Below, one piece after another: positions 1-8,624 of a stretch of DNA of 64,000 nucleotides (positions are counted from its first letter, which is position 1; the number at the start of each line of letters is the position of its first letter). Under the pieces are notes generated by a model. The model made no database searches and had not been told where the DNA came from. It saw only the letters and a list, made by a program, of their open reading frames with translations. The DNA is taken from positions 1 through 64,000 of the forward strand of contig CAVSUY010000027.1 of the NCBI GenBank assembly GCA_963731035.1, in the 5' to 3' direction. The DNA is from JAANXG01 sp963731035 (GTDB taxonomy: Bacteria > Pseudomonadota > Gammaproteobacteria > Arenicellales > JAANXG01). The position numbers and the translations under genes are program-made.

Positions 1-104
1 ATTCTAGAGGTTCAAGACGCTCAATGGAAGCCCCAGGCCCGCTTTGAGGTTCCCGGACGCGCTCACCGACCGGGAAAGGCATCCTTGCCATTCCAAAATC
101 CTCG

Positions 105-3100
105 TCAGGGTTCGATGCGCAAAGACGGGTCCCCGAGCACCGACCAGTTGGTAATCACGTCCGAATAGGACTTACCCAAGGCCTTGCGGGCCGTCAACAC
201 CGCCTCGCCGACCGACTGGCCGCCCACCATGGCATCGGTGACCCTGCCGAGCAACTCCTCGTTCTGCGAGAAACCGCTCAACGTCGCCGCGCCCTGTATC
301 AGTGCCGCGCCCCTGTCACCGGACAACAGCAGCTGGTGTCCGATGGTATCCGTGCTGGGCGCAACGAAGTACGTGGTATAGCAAGACATGGTACCCACCA
401 GTGTCGGTAAACCCGCGTTGGTCAGGGACTTGGCCGTTTGCCAGTCTAGAAGGCCCTGGAATGACCAGCCGCTGGGGGAGCCATGGCCGCTGTATAACGT
501 AATAGTCTGCCCGTGTTCGAAGCCCTGCTTCAAGGCGTTACGGGCGTCGCCGGGGGAGCTGAAATCATCCATGAATACGCGGGTCACATCAGTCCAGGGC
601 TGCGGTGGAGTACCCGGACTCATCAGTTTCGCACCGACCTTCTCAACCTGAGAGGAGAACGGCGGGAACCGGGCGTCGGTCTGATCCGCCACCAGCATGG
701 CGCTTCGACGCGACGCCATCGTCTCCTGGTACTTCAGGGTCTTGTCGATGATCGTTTTAAGTTCCTCCGCGGTCCGCACCGGCCAACGGCCGACAGAACG
801 ATCCGGCACGCCGTCCGGATCCCCGGTGTGACCGTCCGGTCCGTACAGGTCCACCAACAGGCCATCCGAAGGGCTGTGACGTATGATGTCGCTGGTGCCC
901 GCGAAGAAAGTAGGTATGAAATCAACAGATCCCGCTCCCGTGTAGTTCATCGGATCGGATGTGGCCCCACCGACGAGCAACACTTGCTTGATTGGGTTGG
1001 CCGAATCCTGAGCCTGCAGGTATGCGCGGATACCCTCCGGTACCGGCAGGCCGTAGCCGTACTGGTTGATCACGTCGTAGACGTCCACGATATGGGGCGA
1101 ATAGCCCTGCGCGCGCTTGGCGCTCAGGAAATCCTGCGCATTCTCCATGGTGTCCATGAAGCTGGGGTGCGCGATGATGATGTAGTCGGCCGTCGGATCG
1201 ACCAGGTCCCTGGACCGGTCGACAACCGACACTTCCGGCGACGGCAGGGAATCCTCTGTGGACACCCAGTAAGTGGCTTTCCCTATGGCCACGCCTGGGA
1301 AATCGGCGATCACCTTGCCCTGCACCCTGTTCGTCTGGACGTTGATCCGGGCAAGGTTGCGTCCCGCTACGGCATAGGCCACGACGTCGCGCCTGTTGAA
1401 CCCCGTGACGTGGAAAGAGTCAGCCTGGCCCGAGAAATCCAGCGCATTATCCACCGCCACGAACTGCCTCGGGTAGTCTATCTCGTAGGTGTCCCCGTAG
1501 ATCAGGTCAAATGGGTAGCCATCCACACCCGGGACTGCCACGCGTATGGAGTTATCTCCGTCTTGCAGCGCACTGGCTGTGACCGGCACATCGATCTGCC
1601 AATTGACGATTCCATCGTTGGTGAGATCGGCAACCGGATCCTGGCCGCCATTTAGATAAATTTGCACATTGTGGTCGGGCGTGCTCCCGGCGAACTTCGT
1701 GATGCCGTCGAGACCCAAATGCAGCTTGACGTCGGGGTCGTTGACACCCTGCGCCAAATGGTCGAGCGCGAGGGTCACGTTCGCCCGGTCGACCCGAGAA
1801 CCAGGTATGCCTAACAACCGGTTTTCGTACCACGGGTTGCTCGAAGGCATATTGAGTCCGTATTCGACGTTGACGTCCCTCTTGACCTTCTCGATATAGT
1901 AGGCCGGTGCTGCAGTCGGATTGGGATCGCGGTTAACTTCTCCGCTTGGAAGAGCGAGCCGGCCGTCCACTTGGAGCTGGTACATATTGGTGGACGTGTA
2001 CCGCGCATCCTCCTCATCTACGGGTGCCGCGTAAAAATCAATGTAGCCGCCGCGCCCGAACCCCCGGCCCCTGCCGTCGTACACATAGCGCGGCACGGGC
2101 TGGCCCTTGTGGGTGATAGCGAGCTCGCCGACCGGCACGCCTTCCAGATCGATGCCGGCTGCGCGCAACTCTTCATAAGTCACACGATCAATCCCTTCGT
2201 GCGCAGTCGCCAGGTTGATCTCCGGAAAATGGTTCCGAAAATCCGCCAGTCTCCTGGCCCCACCATGGCGTCGATGGTACCTGTGGCCGGATTTTTCGTA
2301 GCCGCGGAGGCGCATGTTCTGGTCCAACTGGGCGCGAATGTCGTGCCAGGGGATTGGCTCAGGCGTGCTCTGGCTGCCGTAGGTCTTGTTCAACTCGAAC
2401 GGACCATAGAAATGCTGCGACCCATCCGTGTCCACGCTGGAGATCCCGACCGCGTCGACGTTGCGCCTCGGTGCGTGAACGGAGACCCGGTAGCGCTGCG
2501 GCGCGGTCGAGTCGGTCACCCGGTTCACGAGCAGGTTCCTGTTGAGCTGGCGCCAGCCTCCATCGATCTGGGCCCACAGGTTGAAGCCGACCGTGAAGGC
2601 CTCGGAGGCGGTGCCCCAATCGAAACGGATACCCCGACCCATACGCGTCGCCCGAAAACGGTCGAGAGTGACCGGCAGATTCTGCGGGAACGTGATGGGC
2701 GCAAAGGCGGTGCCGACGTCGATGGACGGAGCACCCGTCGGTATCGACGAGTCCTGATCCTGTCCCCAGCCGCCGGCCAAGGTTGCCCCGGACACGAAGC
2801 CCGTGGTGTTGCCGTTGACACCATACCCGGGGGTCGTGAGGGAGAACATCAGCGTCCCGGACTGATCACCGTCGCTGGGATCATGGATTCGCAACAGCTG
2901 AAGCTCGTTCACGAACATACCCTGGTTCGAGGTATTTTCGTCGATTCCATCGACGGTATCATTCGTGTCGCCATCGCCATTGAGATCGACTTTGTCCGGA
3001 ATGAAGTCACCGTTAAAGTCGACGTAGATGTACGTATCCGCCGTCGGCGTCACCCAGACCGGGGAGTAGTCCTGGAACCCGGTCACAGTCAAAGTCGGGT

Positions 3101-5093
3101 CGTGACCGAAGCCCAGCGGGATGAGAATAGCGGAGGTAAGATTGTTATCCGGGAGCAATGCCCCGCCCCAATCGTGGGCATCGTCGCACGCGTCCATCAC
3201 TGCCACAACGTAGATGGGCTCACCTCCAGTGGACTGCACGCGCGTCGCATCCGAGCCACCCGCCAGGCTGCCCGCGGGCAGCACGTACGTGGCGTAGCTC
3301 CCGGCCGGGACCGTCAATGGCGAGGGAGGATTAACCGGAGTTCCTGGATTCGCGCCGCTGTAGATATTGACATCAACGTCGGAAAAATTCGGGTTATAGA
3401 TAATCAGCTCCCCACTTCCGTCACCCGAACTGTCGAAAGGAGCGTAGTAGTTGTCGGTAAACTGATCGGAAGGCAGCAGCGTGTAGAAGCGGGATCCGTA
3501 GTTGCTGTTCAGATCCGCCGTGAACGCATCGACCTGGACATTCCCGCCCGTCGCGGTGACGGTCGCACCAACATCAATGTTATCGACGAACTGCGACTCG
3601 CCCCTGTTCAATGTGAAGCTCGTGTCAGTCGTACCATCCCCATTGGTATCAACGTCCACGGACGTATTATCCGTATCGGCCATCACCAGCAGCGCTGTGG
3701 ACTGAAAGGGATCATTGTCTCCGCAGCTTGTGCCTCCGTTGCTATTGGTGAGGTGAGCGTTGATGTCTTCCCCGAACGGGATCTGGTAGCTGCTGCCCCA
3801 GCGCGATGTCGGGAACAGCTCGATGGAGCCGGCGTTGAGCGTTTCACTGCCGGATGCCCAGAATGCCCGGGTAATGGCTATTTCCTGGGTCGAGGCGATG
3901 ACGTCTTCCGCATCGAAATCCAGAATGCTGCCCAGCGTGGTGCTGACGATCTCCGGCTCCCTCAGCACGATGACGTCACCCGTGTTCAACTCGTCGGCCG
4001 GATAACCCGGCGGATACCCATTCGCAGGATCGCCGTCCCCCCAGATCTGTGTACTGGTCGTAATGGGTGCCGGTCCGGCCGTGGCGTCGCCAAAAGTCTG
4101 AGTGGGGTTGGTTATGTCAGCCTCGTAGCCATCTTCCCACTCGTCGTAGTAGATGATCGTGCCGTCATGGGCCACCGCGATCGCGGTGTACGTTTCGACC
4201 GGGTCCTCCGCTTGGGGGATGCCAGTGTTGAAGCCGCGCACGGTCTGCAGGAAGCTCAGAATATCGTTTTCGGGCGCCGGCAGGACGTAGGTCTGATCGA
4301 CTAACTGTCCAGTACCTGGGGTGGAAGACCCCGTTGACACGACGGCGAAATCGTCGATGGCAATGTCCTGGCGAGAGTTATTCCCCGAGTCGCGAGTCCA
4401 GCGAAGACGCAACCTCACCGTTCCGCTGACATCACTCAAATCAACATAGGCAGGGCGCCAGTGAGCAATTTCGGTATCCCCGATCACCACCCGGTCCGAA
4501 TGCAATACTGTCCCGCTGGAATTCAGAATATCGACATGAAGATGATGGTCCGGGTTGCCAGGTGTTTGATTGTTCGAGAAGACGAAGAAAGTTGCGTACG
4601 CACTACCGGAAGGAATCGAAAAAGTTGGAGAAAGGAGGTCTACATGGGCACCCGTAGGGTAGCTGTTACCGCTTGCCTCAACATACAGATAGTTCCCCAA
4701 ACCGGTGGTGTGATCGGTCGCCGGACCGACGTCCCGCTGCGACCCACCGCCACCGCCCGCAGTGGGCGTCTGACCCGCCATGACATACCACTCGCCATTA
4801 TCCCCCGTGGCGTTGACCCAGTCGGAACCGGTGGTTCCAAACCCTGTACCGGTCCCGGTTCCGCCACCGGAAGTAAATCCCGTATCGAAGTTCTCCGAGG
4901 TAACGCAACTACTCGAGGTGCAGAAGGTGCCCGCCCACGCCATCGTGCTGGCAAATAGCCATAGGCAAATGAAGAGCACGAATCCTTTTCCAAGCTTTTC
5001 TCGCTTCGAAGTGCGGCGCGATCCGGTCTCCTGATCAAGACATTCCCCTCCCTCGACGAGCGGAGATTCGCACGCAATAATGGAGAAACTCAT
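105..5093 (-). CDS. Large secreted gingipain-like (peptidase C25 family) protein 1
   Basis: The product is 1662 residues. A charged N-terminal stretch is followed by a hydrophobic segment ending in AMAWA-type residues (about 38-55), which looks like a Sec signal peptide. The start is supported by a strong ribosome site (GGAGGGGG, then TA) before the ATG. A MAM/jelly-roll-like domain follows (about 60-250). A Ca-binding-like stretch rich in D-x-N-x-D repeats lies near residue 700. The C-terminal quarter is a C25 caspase-like domain, with a catalytic His in YSGHGSPSGW and a Cys in GTMSCYTTYF. It has no type IX sorting domain and ends in VLGDPSLRIEP. The family comprises secreted cysteine peptidases, often Arg- or Lys-specific. 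It shares architecture with the protein at 10387-14511. Its natural substrate, and any link to the neighbouring RiPP genes, are unknown. Confidence 0.85.
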   Translation of the reverse strand: MSFSIIACESPLVEGGECLDQETGSRRTSKREKLGKGFVLFICLWLFASTMAWAGTFCTSSSCVTSENFDTGFTSGGGTGTGTGFGTTGSDWVNATGDNGEWYVMAGQTPTAGGGGGSQRDVGPATDHTTGLGNYLYVEASGNSYPTGAHVDLLSPTFSIPSGSAYATFFVFSNNQTPGNPDHHLHVDILNSSGTVLHSDRVVIGDTEIAHWRPAYVDLSDVSGTVRLRLRWTRDSGNNSRQDIAIDDFAVVSTGSSTPGTGQLVDQTYVLPAPENDILSFLQTVRGFNTGIPQAEDPVETYTAIAVAHDGTIIYYDEWEDGYEADITNPTQTFGDATAGPAPITTSTQIWGDGDPANGYPPGYPADELNTGDVIVLREPEIVSTTLGSILDFDAEDVIASTQEIAITRAFWASGSETLNAGSIELFPTSRWGSSYQIPFGEDINAHLTNSNGGTSCGDNDPFQSTALLVMADTDNTSVDVDTNGDGTTDTSFTLNRGESQFVDNIDVGATVTATGGNVQVDAFTADLNSNYGSRFYTLLPSDQFTDNYYAPFDSSGDGSGELIIYNPNFSDVDVNIYSGANPGTPVNPPSPLTVPAGSYATYVLPAGSLAGGSDATRVQSTGGEPIYVVAVMDACDDAHDWGGALLPDNNLTSAILIPLGFGHDPTLTVTGFQDYSPVWVTPTADTYIYVDFNGDFIPDKVDLNGDGDTNDTVDGIDENTSNQGMFVNELQLLRIHDPSDGDQSGTLMFSLTTPGYGVNGNTTGFVSGATLAGGWGQDQDSSIPTGAPSIDVGTAFAPITFPQNLPVTLDRFRATRMGRGIRFDWGTASEAFTVGFNLWAQIDGGWRQLNRNLLVNRVTDSTAPQRYRVSVHAPRRNVDAVGISSVDTDGSQHFYGPFELNKTYGSQSTPEPIPWHDIRAQLDQNMRLRGYEKSGHRYHRRHGGARRLADFRNHFPEINLATAHEGIDRVTYEELRAAGIDLEGVPVGELAITHKGQPVPRYVYDGRGRGFGRGGYIDFYAAPVDEEDARYTSTNMYQLQVDGRLALPSGEVNRDPNPTAAPAYYIEKVKRDVNVEYGLNMPSSNPWYENRLLGIPGSRVDRANVTLALDHLAQGVNDPDVKLHLGLDGITKFAGSTPDHNVQIYLNGGQDPVADLTNDGIVNWQIDVPVTASALQDGDNSIRVAVPGVDGYPFDLIYGDTYEIDYPRQFVAVDNALDFSGQADSFHVTGFNRRDVVAYAVAGRNLARINVQTNRVQGKVIADFPGVAIGKATYWVSTEDSLPSPEVSVVDRSRDLVDPTADYIIIAHPSFMDTMENAQDFLSAKRAQGYSPHIVDVYDVINQYGYGLPVPEGIRAYLQAQDSANPIKQVLLVGGATSDPMNYTGAGSVDFIPTFFAGTSDIIRHSPSDGLLVDLYGPDGHTGDPDGVPDRSVGRWPVRTAEELKTIIDKTLKYQETMASRRSAMLVADQTDARFPPFSSQVEKVGAKLMSPGTPPQPWTDVTRVFMDDFSSPGDARNALKQGFEHGQTITLYSGHGSPSGWSFQGLLDWQTAKSLTNAGLPTLVGTMSCYTTYFVAPSTDTIGHQLLLSGDRGAALIQGAATLSGFSQNEELLGRVTDAMVGGQSVGEAVLTARKALGKSYSDVITNWSVLGDPSLRIEP

Positions 5094-5194
5094 TACCCCC
5101 TCCGATTGTTATACAGGCAACATAGATCCGATCGTCATGGATTTTATTTCGTTTTTCCCATTAAAACCAACCGTTCGTCGGGTTATCGGCAAGT

Positions 5195-5314
5195 ATGGCG
5201 CACGGCTTTAGCCGGGCCATTGAATACGGGTTGCACCGCAAATATGAAGTGTCGGACATCACCGTTGGAAAGTGCTTGAAGATCGGCCCTTGTGGTGCGG
5301 TATCTGGTGTATAA
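5195..5314 (+). CDS. Candidate 39-residue Cys-containing peptide
   Basis: A short ATG-started frame lies directly upstream of, and co-oriented with, the methyltransferase gene (38 bp gap). It encodes 39 residues. The last half reads KYEVSDITVG, then KCLKIGPCGAVSGV, so it has two Cys, three Gly and a T-x-G step reminiscent of RiPP leader/core junctions. It has no acidic residue at core position 7-9 after that Gly, so it would not make an ordinary lasso ring. No strong ribosome site is visible. It could be chance, but its position at the head of a RiPP operon makes it worth listing. Confidence 0.25.
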   Translation: MAHGFSRAIEYGLHRKYEVSDITVGKCLKIGPCGAVSGV

Positions 5315-5351
5315 GGCGCAATAAATAGGGATTGCTCCCCAAATTGACGAA

Positions 5352-6539
5352 ATGCTGCGTTCTGGAACAATCATTCAATTGTCAAACTTCGACTGCTGCA
5401 TCCGTGACGGCAAGATGTACCTGCGGAATGAGCAGCATCCGTTCATCCCCTGCAACCCCGGCGTCCTGGGGCTTCTCAACCTGTTCTCGGTCCCCAGAAC
5501 CCTCTCGGATGCCGCTTCGGAACCGTCCCTCGCACACGACTGGGTCCGGCACACCCATACCATTATGAGCCTGATAGAGGCCGGCGTGCTGACGGCCCGC
5601 GACACCGATGGCTCCACGCCGGCCACCGGACTCGAACAGATGGGTTTCGGCGGCGCACACGAGCACATCTCCATGCTCAATGATCGGCGGCGGACAAAGC
5701 CGTATCTCGATGCCGTCAGGCGGGCCGTGTCTCCCGGCGACGTGGTCGTAGAGCTCGGCTGTGGCACAGGCATACTGTCGGCCGCGGCCGCGCAGAGTGG
5801 AGCGCGCACCGTATACGCCATCGAGCGGACGGCCATCGCCGCCGCTGCCGACCTCGTGTTCAAATCCAATGGCCTCGATGATCGTATAGAGCTCACACGC
5901 AAGCCGTCATCTTCCGTCCAACTCCCCGAGACTGCGGACGTCCTGATCTCGGAGATCATCGGCAACGAGCCTCTCTCCGAGCGCGTGCTCGAATACGTCC
6001 TCGACGCGCGGCGCCGGCTGCTGAAACCCGATGCACGGATGGTTCCGCAGAGACTGGAGGTCATGGCGCAGTGCCTGCAATGCCCGAACGAAATCAGGGA
6101 CCGATATCTGTTCACACCGGCCAACACGAAGGACTGGTCCCGGGAGTACGCCTTGGATTTCTCCTCCCTGCAAAGCCTGCGTTCCAGCAAGCCGCTTGCG
6201 ATCGATGTCCATCCCCGGTCACTGAAGGGGTGCAGGCCCCTCGGGGACAGGGTTTCAGTGGCGACCATCGACCTCGCTACTTTCACTTCGCCTCGCCTGG
6301 ACACGACACTGAGCCTGCCAATCGCCACAGCCGGCCGCATCGACGCTGTTCATGTTTCCTTCACTTTGCAGCTCGACGAGCAACAGTCCATGCAAAACGG
6401 TTTCGAAGACATAGACGACGCCACGAGTTGGGCCTGTCGCCTTTGGTTGCCGGACCGACCCATCCCCACCCGCGCGGGGGAATCCCTCCGCGTGGCCTAT
6501 CGCCATAACCCGTTCGGCTCACAGTTCGAATTTGTCTAG
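5352..6539 (+). CDS. PRMT-like SAM methyltransferase with N-terminal PqqD/RRE-like region
   Basis: The product is 395 residues. The core is a class I SAM methyltransferase: motif I is VELGCGTG (about 133-140). A double-glutamate loop SEIIGNEPLSE places Glu201 and Glu210 nine residues apart, as in protein arginine methyltransferases. A TSW triplet late in the protein stands where PRMTs have THW. The predicted reaction is transfer of methyl from SAM to a guanidino nitrogen. The first 80 residues are not part of a PRMT fold. Their strand-rich start, then NPGVLGLLNLF, PRTLSDAA and LIEAGVL, follows the layout of PqqD-type RiPP recognition elements (inference). It sits 9 bp upstream of the lasso cyclase gene in an apparent operon. 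The predicted lasso core has two tail Arg residues that could be substrates. The family call is firm; the RRE call is moderate. Confidence 0.75.
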   Translation: MLRSGTIIQLSNFDCCIRDGKMYLRNEQHPFIPCNPGVLGLLNLFSVPRTLSDAASEPSLAHDWVRHTHTIMSLIEAGVLTARDTDGSTPATGLEQMGFGGAHEHISMLNDRRRTKPYLDAVRRAVSPGDVVVELGCGTGILSAAAAQSGARTVYAIERTAIAAAADLVFKSNGLDDRIELTRKPSSSVQLPETADVLISEIIGNEPLSERVLEYVLDARRRLLKPDARMVPQRLEVMAQCLQCPNEIRDRYLFTPANTKDWSREYALDFSSLQSLRSSKPLAIDVHPRSLKGCRPLGDRVSVATIDLATFTSPRLDTTLSLPIATAGRIDAVHVSFTLQLDEQQSMQNGFEDIDDATSWACRLWLPDRPIPTRAGESLRVAYRHNPFGSQFEFV

Positions 6540-6548
6540 AACCTTAGT

Positions 6549-8372
6549 ATGAGCGCATTCGCACTCTGTTTTCGGCGCGATGGCGCGCCCGCATCGCGGC
6601 GGTCGATTGACGCCATGCTCGAGGCGCAGGCGCCCCTTGGACCAAATGCCGTCCAGGCCCGGGTCGAAGGTGCCGTGGGCATGGGTCACAGGGCGCTGTG
6701 GACCACCCCCGAGGAAACGGACGCTACCCAGCCCCTGTGTCTGCCGGGTCTGCCGTTCCTGCTGGCGTGGACTGGGAGAATCGACAATCGACGCGAACTT
6801 CTGAGACACCTTGGCGTGAATCGTACCGAGGCGCAAACCTGGTCGGATGCGGAACTGTTTCTTCGCCTTTACGGCCGGGAGCAATGCCGCGCTTTCAAAT
6901 ACCTCACAGGTGCTTTTGCGCTCGCCCTGTACGACCGCACGTCCCACACGGTGCTCCTGGCCCGCGACCCCATCGGTCATCGCGATCTGACTTTCCATCT
7001 CGACGACCGAATGCTGATAGCGGCAACCAACGAAAGCGGTGTACTGGCGCACCCGGACGTGGACAAGCGTCTCGATCCCTCGCACCTCGCCGTGTTCGTG
7101 GGATACACGGGGATGGCCCACGGGGAGACCTTCTTCGCAGGCGTTCGCAAGCTCCTGCCGGGGCACTACATGGTCGTAGGCCACAAGCGAGCCGACGGTT
7201 CTCGCTACTGGGTGCCCAACACCGCCAAGCGCATCTATTACAGGGACCCGCGCGAGTATGCCGAGCACTATCGGGAACTACTCGACAAGGCGGTGAGTTG
7301 CCGTATGCGGTCGAAGCAACCGGTAGGCATCATGACCAGCGGCGGTCTGGACTCCGGCCCCATCGCCGCCATTGCCGCGTTTCAGTCTTCCGGCAAACCC
7401 GTTTACTCGCTTTCCTGGGTGTTTCAGCGATATCCGCAGTGCGACGAGCGCAAGTACCTTCGGCCTCTTTGGGACAGGTACGACCTCGCGCCGGTGGAGA
7501 TCAACTGCGACGACGCCGAACCGTTTCATGACCTCGAACATTGGCCCGTTCATCCGGATACTCCGGACCAGGATCCGTACCGACGGTTCCTCGACAACAC
7601 CTATGCCGCCGCCCGGGAGAACGGCGTCCGCGTCGTCCTCAACGGTGGCGGCGGCGACAATCTCTATCTCGGCGGCGACCGCTGGTTCTGGGAGTTGTTG
7701 AGAGCGGGCAACCTTGGTGGCGCGTGGTCCGGGGTCTCGTGGTACGCAGCGCAGTCCGGATACTGGAAGTTCGCCAGGAATATTGTGCTGCGAAGCGCGG
7801 TGCCCTACCGCGTGATCAAGACGATTCGCCCGAACCACATGCCGGAGTGGCTGACCGAGGACGCGGTTGGCTTGATAAAGGATCGCAGCCGCTGGCCGCC
7901 GGAACACATGGCGGCAAGGCGCCCCGTCCAATGCCTGGAGACCCTCTCACTTCGGATATCAGACTTCATCAATGCAGAAAGCTACTGGAGCAACCAGTAC
8001 GGCGTGGAAGTTCGCTATCCGCTTCGTGATCGCCGGGTGATCGAATACATGCTCCAGGTCCCCGATCACCAACTGCGATTCAAGGACACCACCCGACCGA
8101 TTCTGCGCGCCGCGGTTGCCGACCTTCTGCCCGACGCGCAACTGAATCGGAAAGACAAAGCGAGTTTCTCGCCCGTGTATGAGCATGGCGCGCGCGCGCA
8201 GGCACCGCTCATCGCCGGCTACCTGGAAGACTCGTCGAATCTGTGGTCGCGGTTCCTGCGTAAGGATTGGGTCACGGGCAACCGGGCACCTACCCAAAAC
8301 GTCGCCGACGCGCTAAAATGGACAGCGGTTTCCGTCGAATTGTGGCGGGTGTCTGAGCGTCTTTCACTGTGA
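6549..8372 (+). CDS. Asparagine-synthetase-like lasso peptide cyclase (C protein)
   Basis: The product is 607 residues with two domains. The N-terminal region (about 1-215) is glutamine-amidotransferase-like, but the protein begins MSAF, so the Cys2 nucleophile needed for glutaminase activity is absent. The C-terminal domain is Asn-synthetase-like, with the ATP-pyrophosphatase loop SGGLDS at 264-269. Known lasso cyclases use this domain to adenylate an Asp or Glu side chain of the core, so that the core N-terminus can attack and close the macrolactam. The precursor gene starts 9 bp after its stop codon and the PRMT-like gene ends 9 bp before its start. Loss of Cys2 argues against ordinary Asn synthesis. 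Confidence is high because a matching precursor and B2 protein are present. Confidence 0.88.
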   Translation: MSAFALCFRRDGAPASRRSIDAMLEAQAPLGPNAVQARVEGAVGMGHRALWTTPEETDATQPLCLPGLPFLLAWTGRIDNRRELLRHLGVNRTEAQTWSDAELFLRLYGREQCRAFKYLTGAFALALYDRTSHTVLLARDPIGHRDLTFHLDDRMLIAATNESGVLAHPDVDKRLDPSHLAVFVGYTGMAHGETFFAGVRKLLPGHYMVVGHKRADGSRYWVPNTAKRIYYRDPREYAEHYRELLDKAVSCRMRSKQPVGIMTSGGLDSGPIAAIAAFQSSGKPVYSLSWVFQRYPQCDERKYLRPLWDRYDLAPVEINCDDAEPFHDLEHWPVHPDTPDQDPYRRFLDNTYAAARENGVRVVLNGGGGDNLYLGGDRWFWELLRAGNLGGAWSGVSWYAAQSGYWKFARNIVLRSAVPYRVIKTIRPNHMPEWLTEDAVGLIKDRSRWPPEHMAARRPVQCLETLSLRISDFINAESYWSNQYGVEVRYPLRDRRVIEYMLQVPDHQLRFKDTTRPILRAAVADLLPDAQLNRKDKASFSPVYEHGARAQAPLIAGYLEDSSNLWSRFLRKDWVTGNRAPTQNVADALKWTAVSVELWRVSERLSL

Positions 8373-8381
8373 GTTCAACTG

Positions 8382-8549
8382 TTGAACACAAAGACAACGA
8401 GAAAACCAGAGCCTGCGAAGGCGAAGGAAAGAAAATCGTATCGTGCACCACACCTGTCGCGATTCGGCGACGTGCGAGATCTGACCATGGGAAGCTCTCA
8501 GATCAACACCCTGGAAAGTGGCGCCACTCGAGACGTACGCAACATCTGA
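8382..8549 (+). CDS. Lasso peptide precursor (A gene)
   Basis: This 55-codon frame starts at TTG 8382, 9 bp after the cyclase stop and in the same frame; GTGAG upstream may serve as ribosome site. The peptide has a Lys-rich start, then residues 20-37 fit the known lasso leader signature Y-x2-P-x-L-x3-G-x5-T-x-G at every position (Tyr20, Pro23, Leu25, Gly29, Thr35, Gly37). Thr35 is the expected penultimate leader residue. Cleavage after Met36 would free the core GSSQINTLESGATRDVRNI. Gly1 and Glu9 would give a nine-membered ring and a ten-residue tail. The tail has Arg14 and Arg17, possible targets of the PRMT-like enzyme, and no C-terminal Ser. The only weak points are the TTG start and modest ribosome site. 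The gene is easily missed by length-filtered gene callers. Confidence 0.88.
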   Translation: MNTKTTRKPEPAKAKERKSYRAPHLSRFGDVRDLTMGSSQINTLESGATRDVRNI

Positions 8550-8624
8550 GCCTTGACGTCCACCGACCGGGCGCCCCGCATTCAGAACGGGTATCCGCCG
8601 TTGCGGTGCAGCGCTGCGCCTGCG

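Noticed and set aside
1971..4304. Long 777-codon + strand frame opposite C25 gene 1
   Set aside because: Antisense shadow of a low-stop GC-rich gene; no motifs, while the minus strand has clear domains.
5161..5374. Two short minus-strand frames upstream of the PRMT-like gene
   Set aside because: No ribosome site, motif or leader signature; they overlap the likely promoter.
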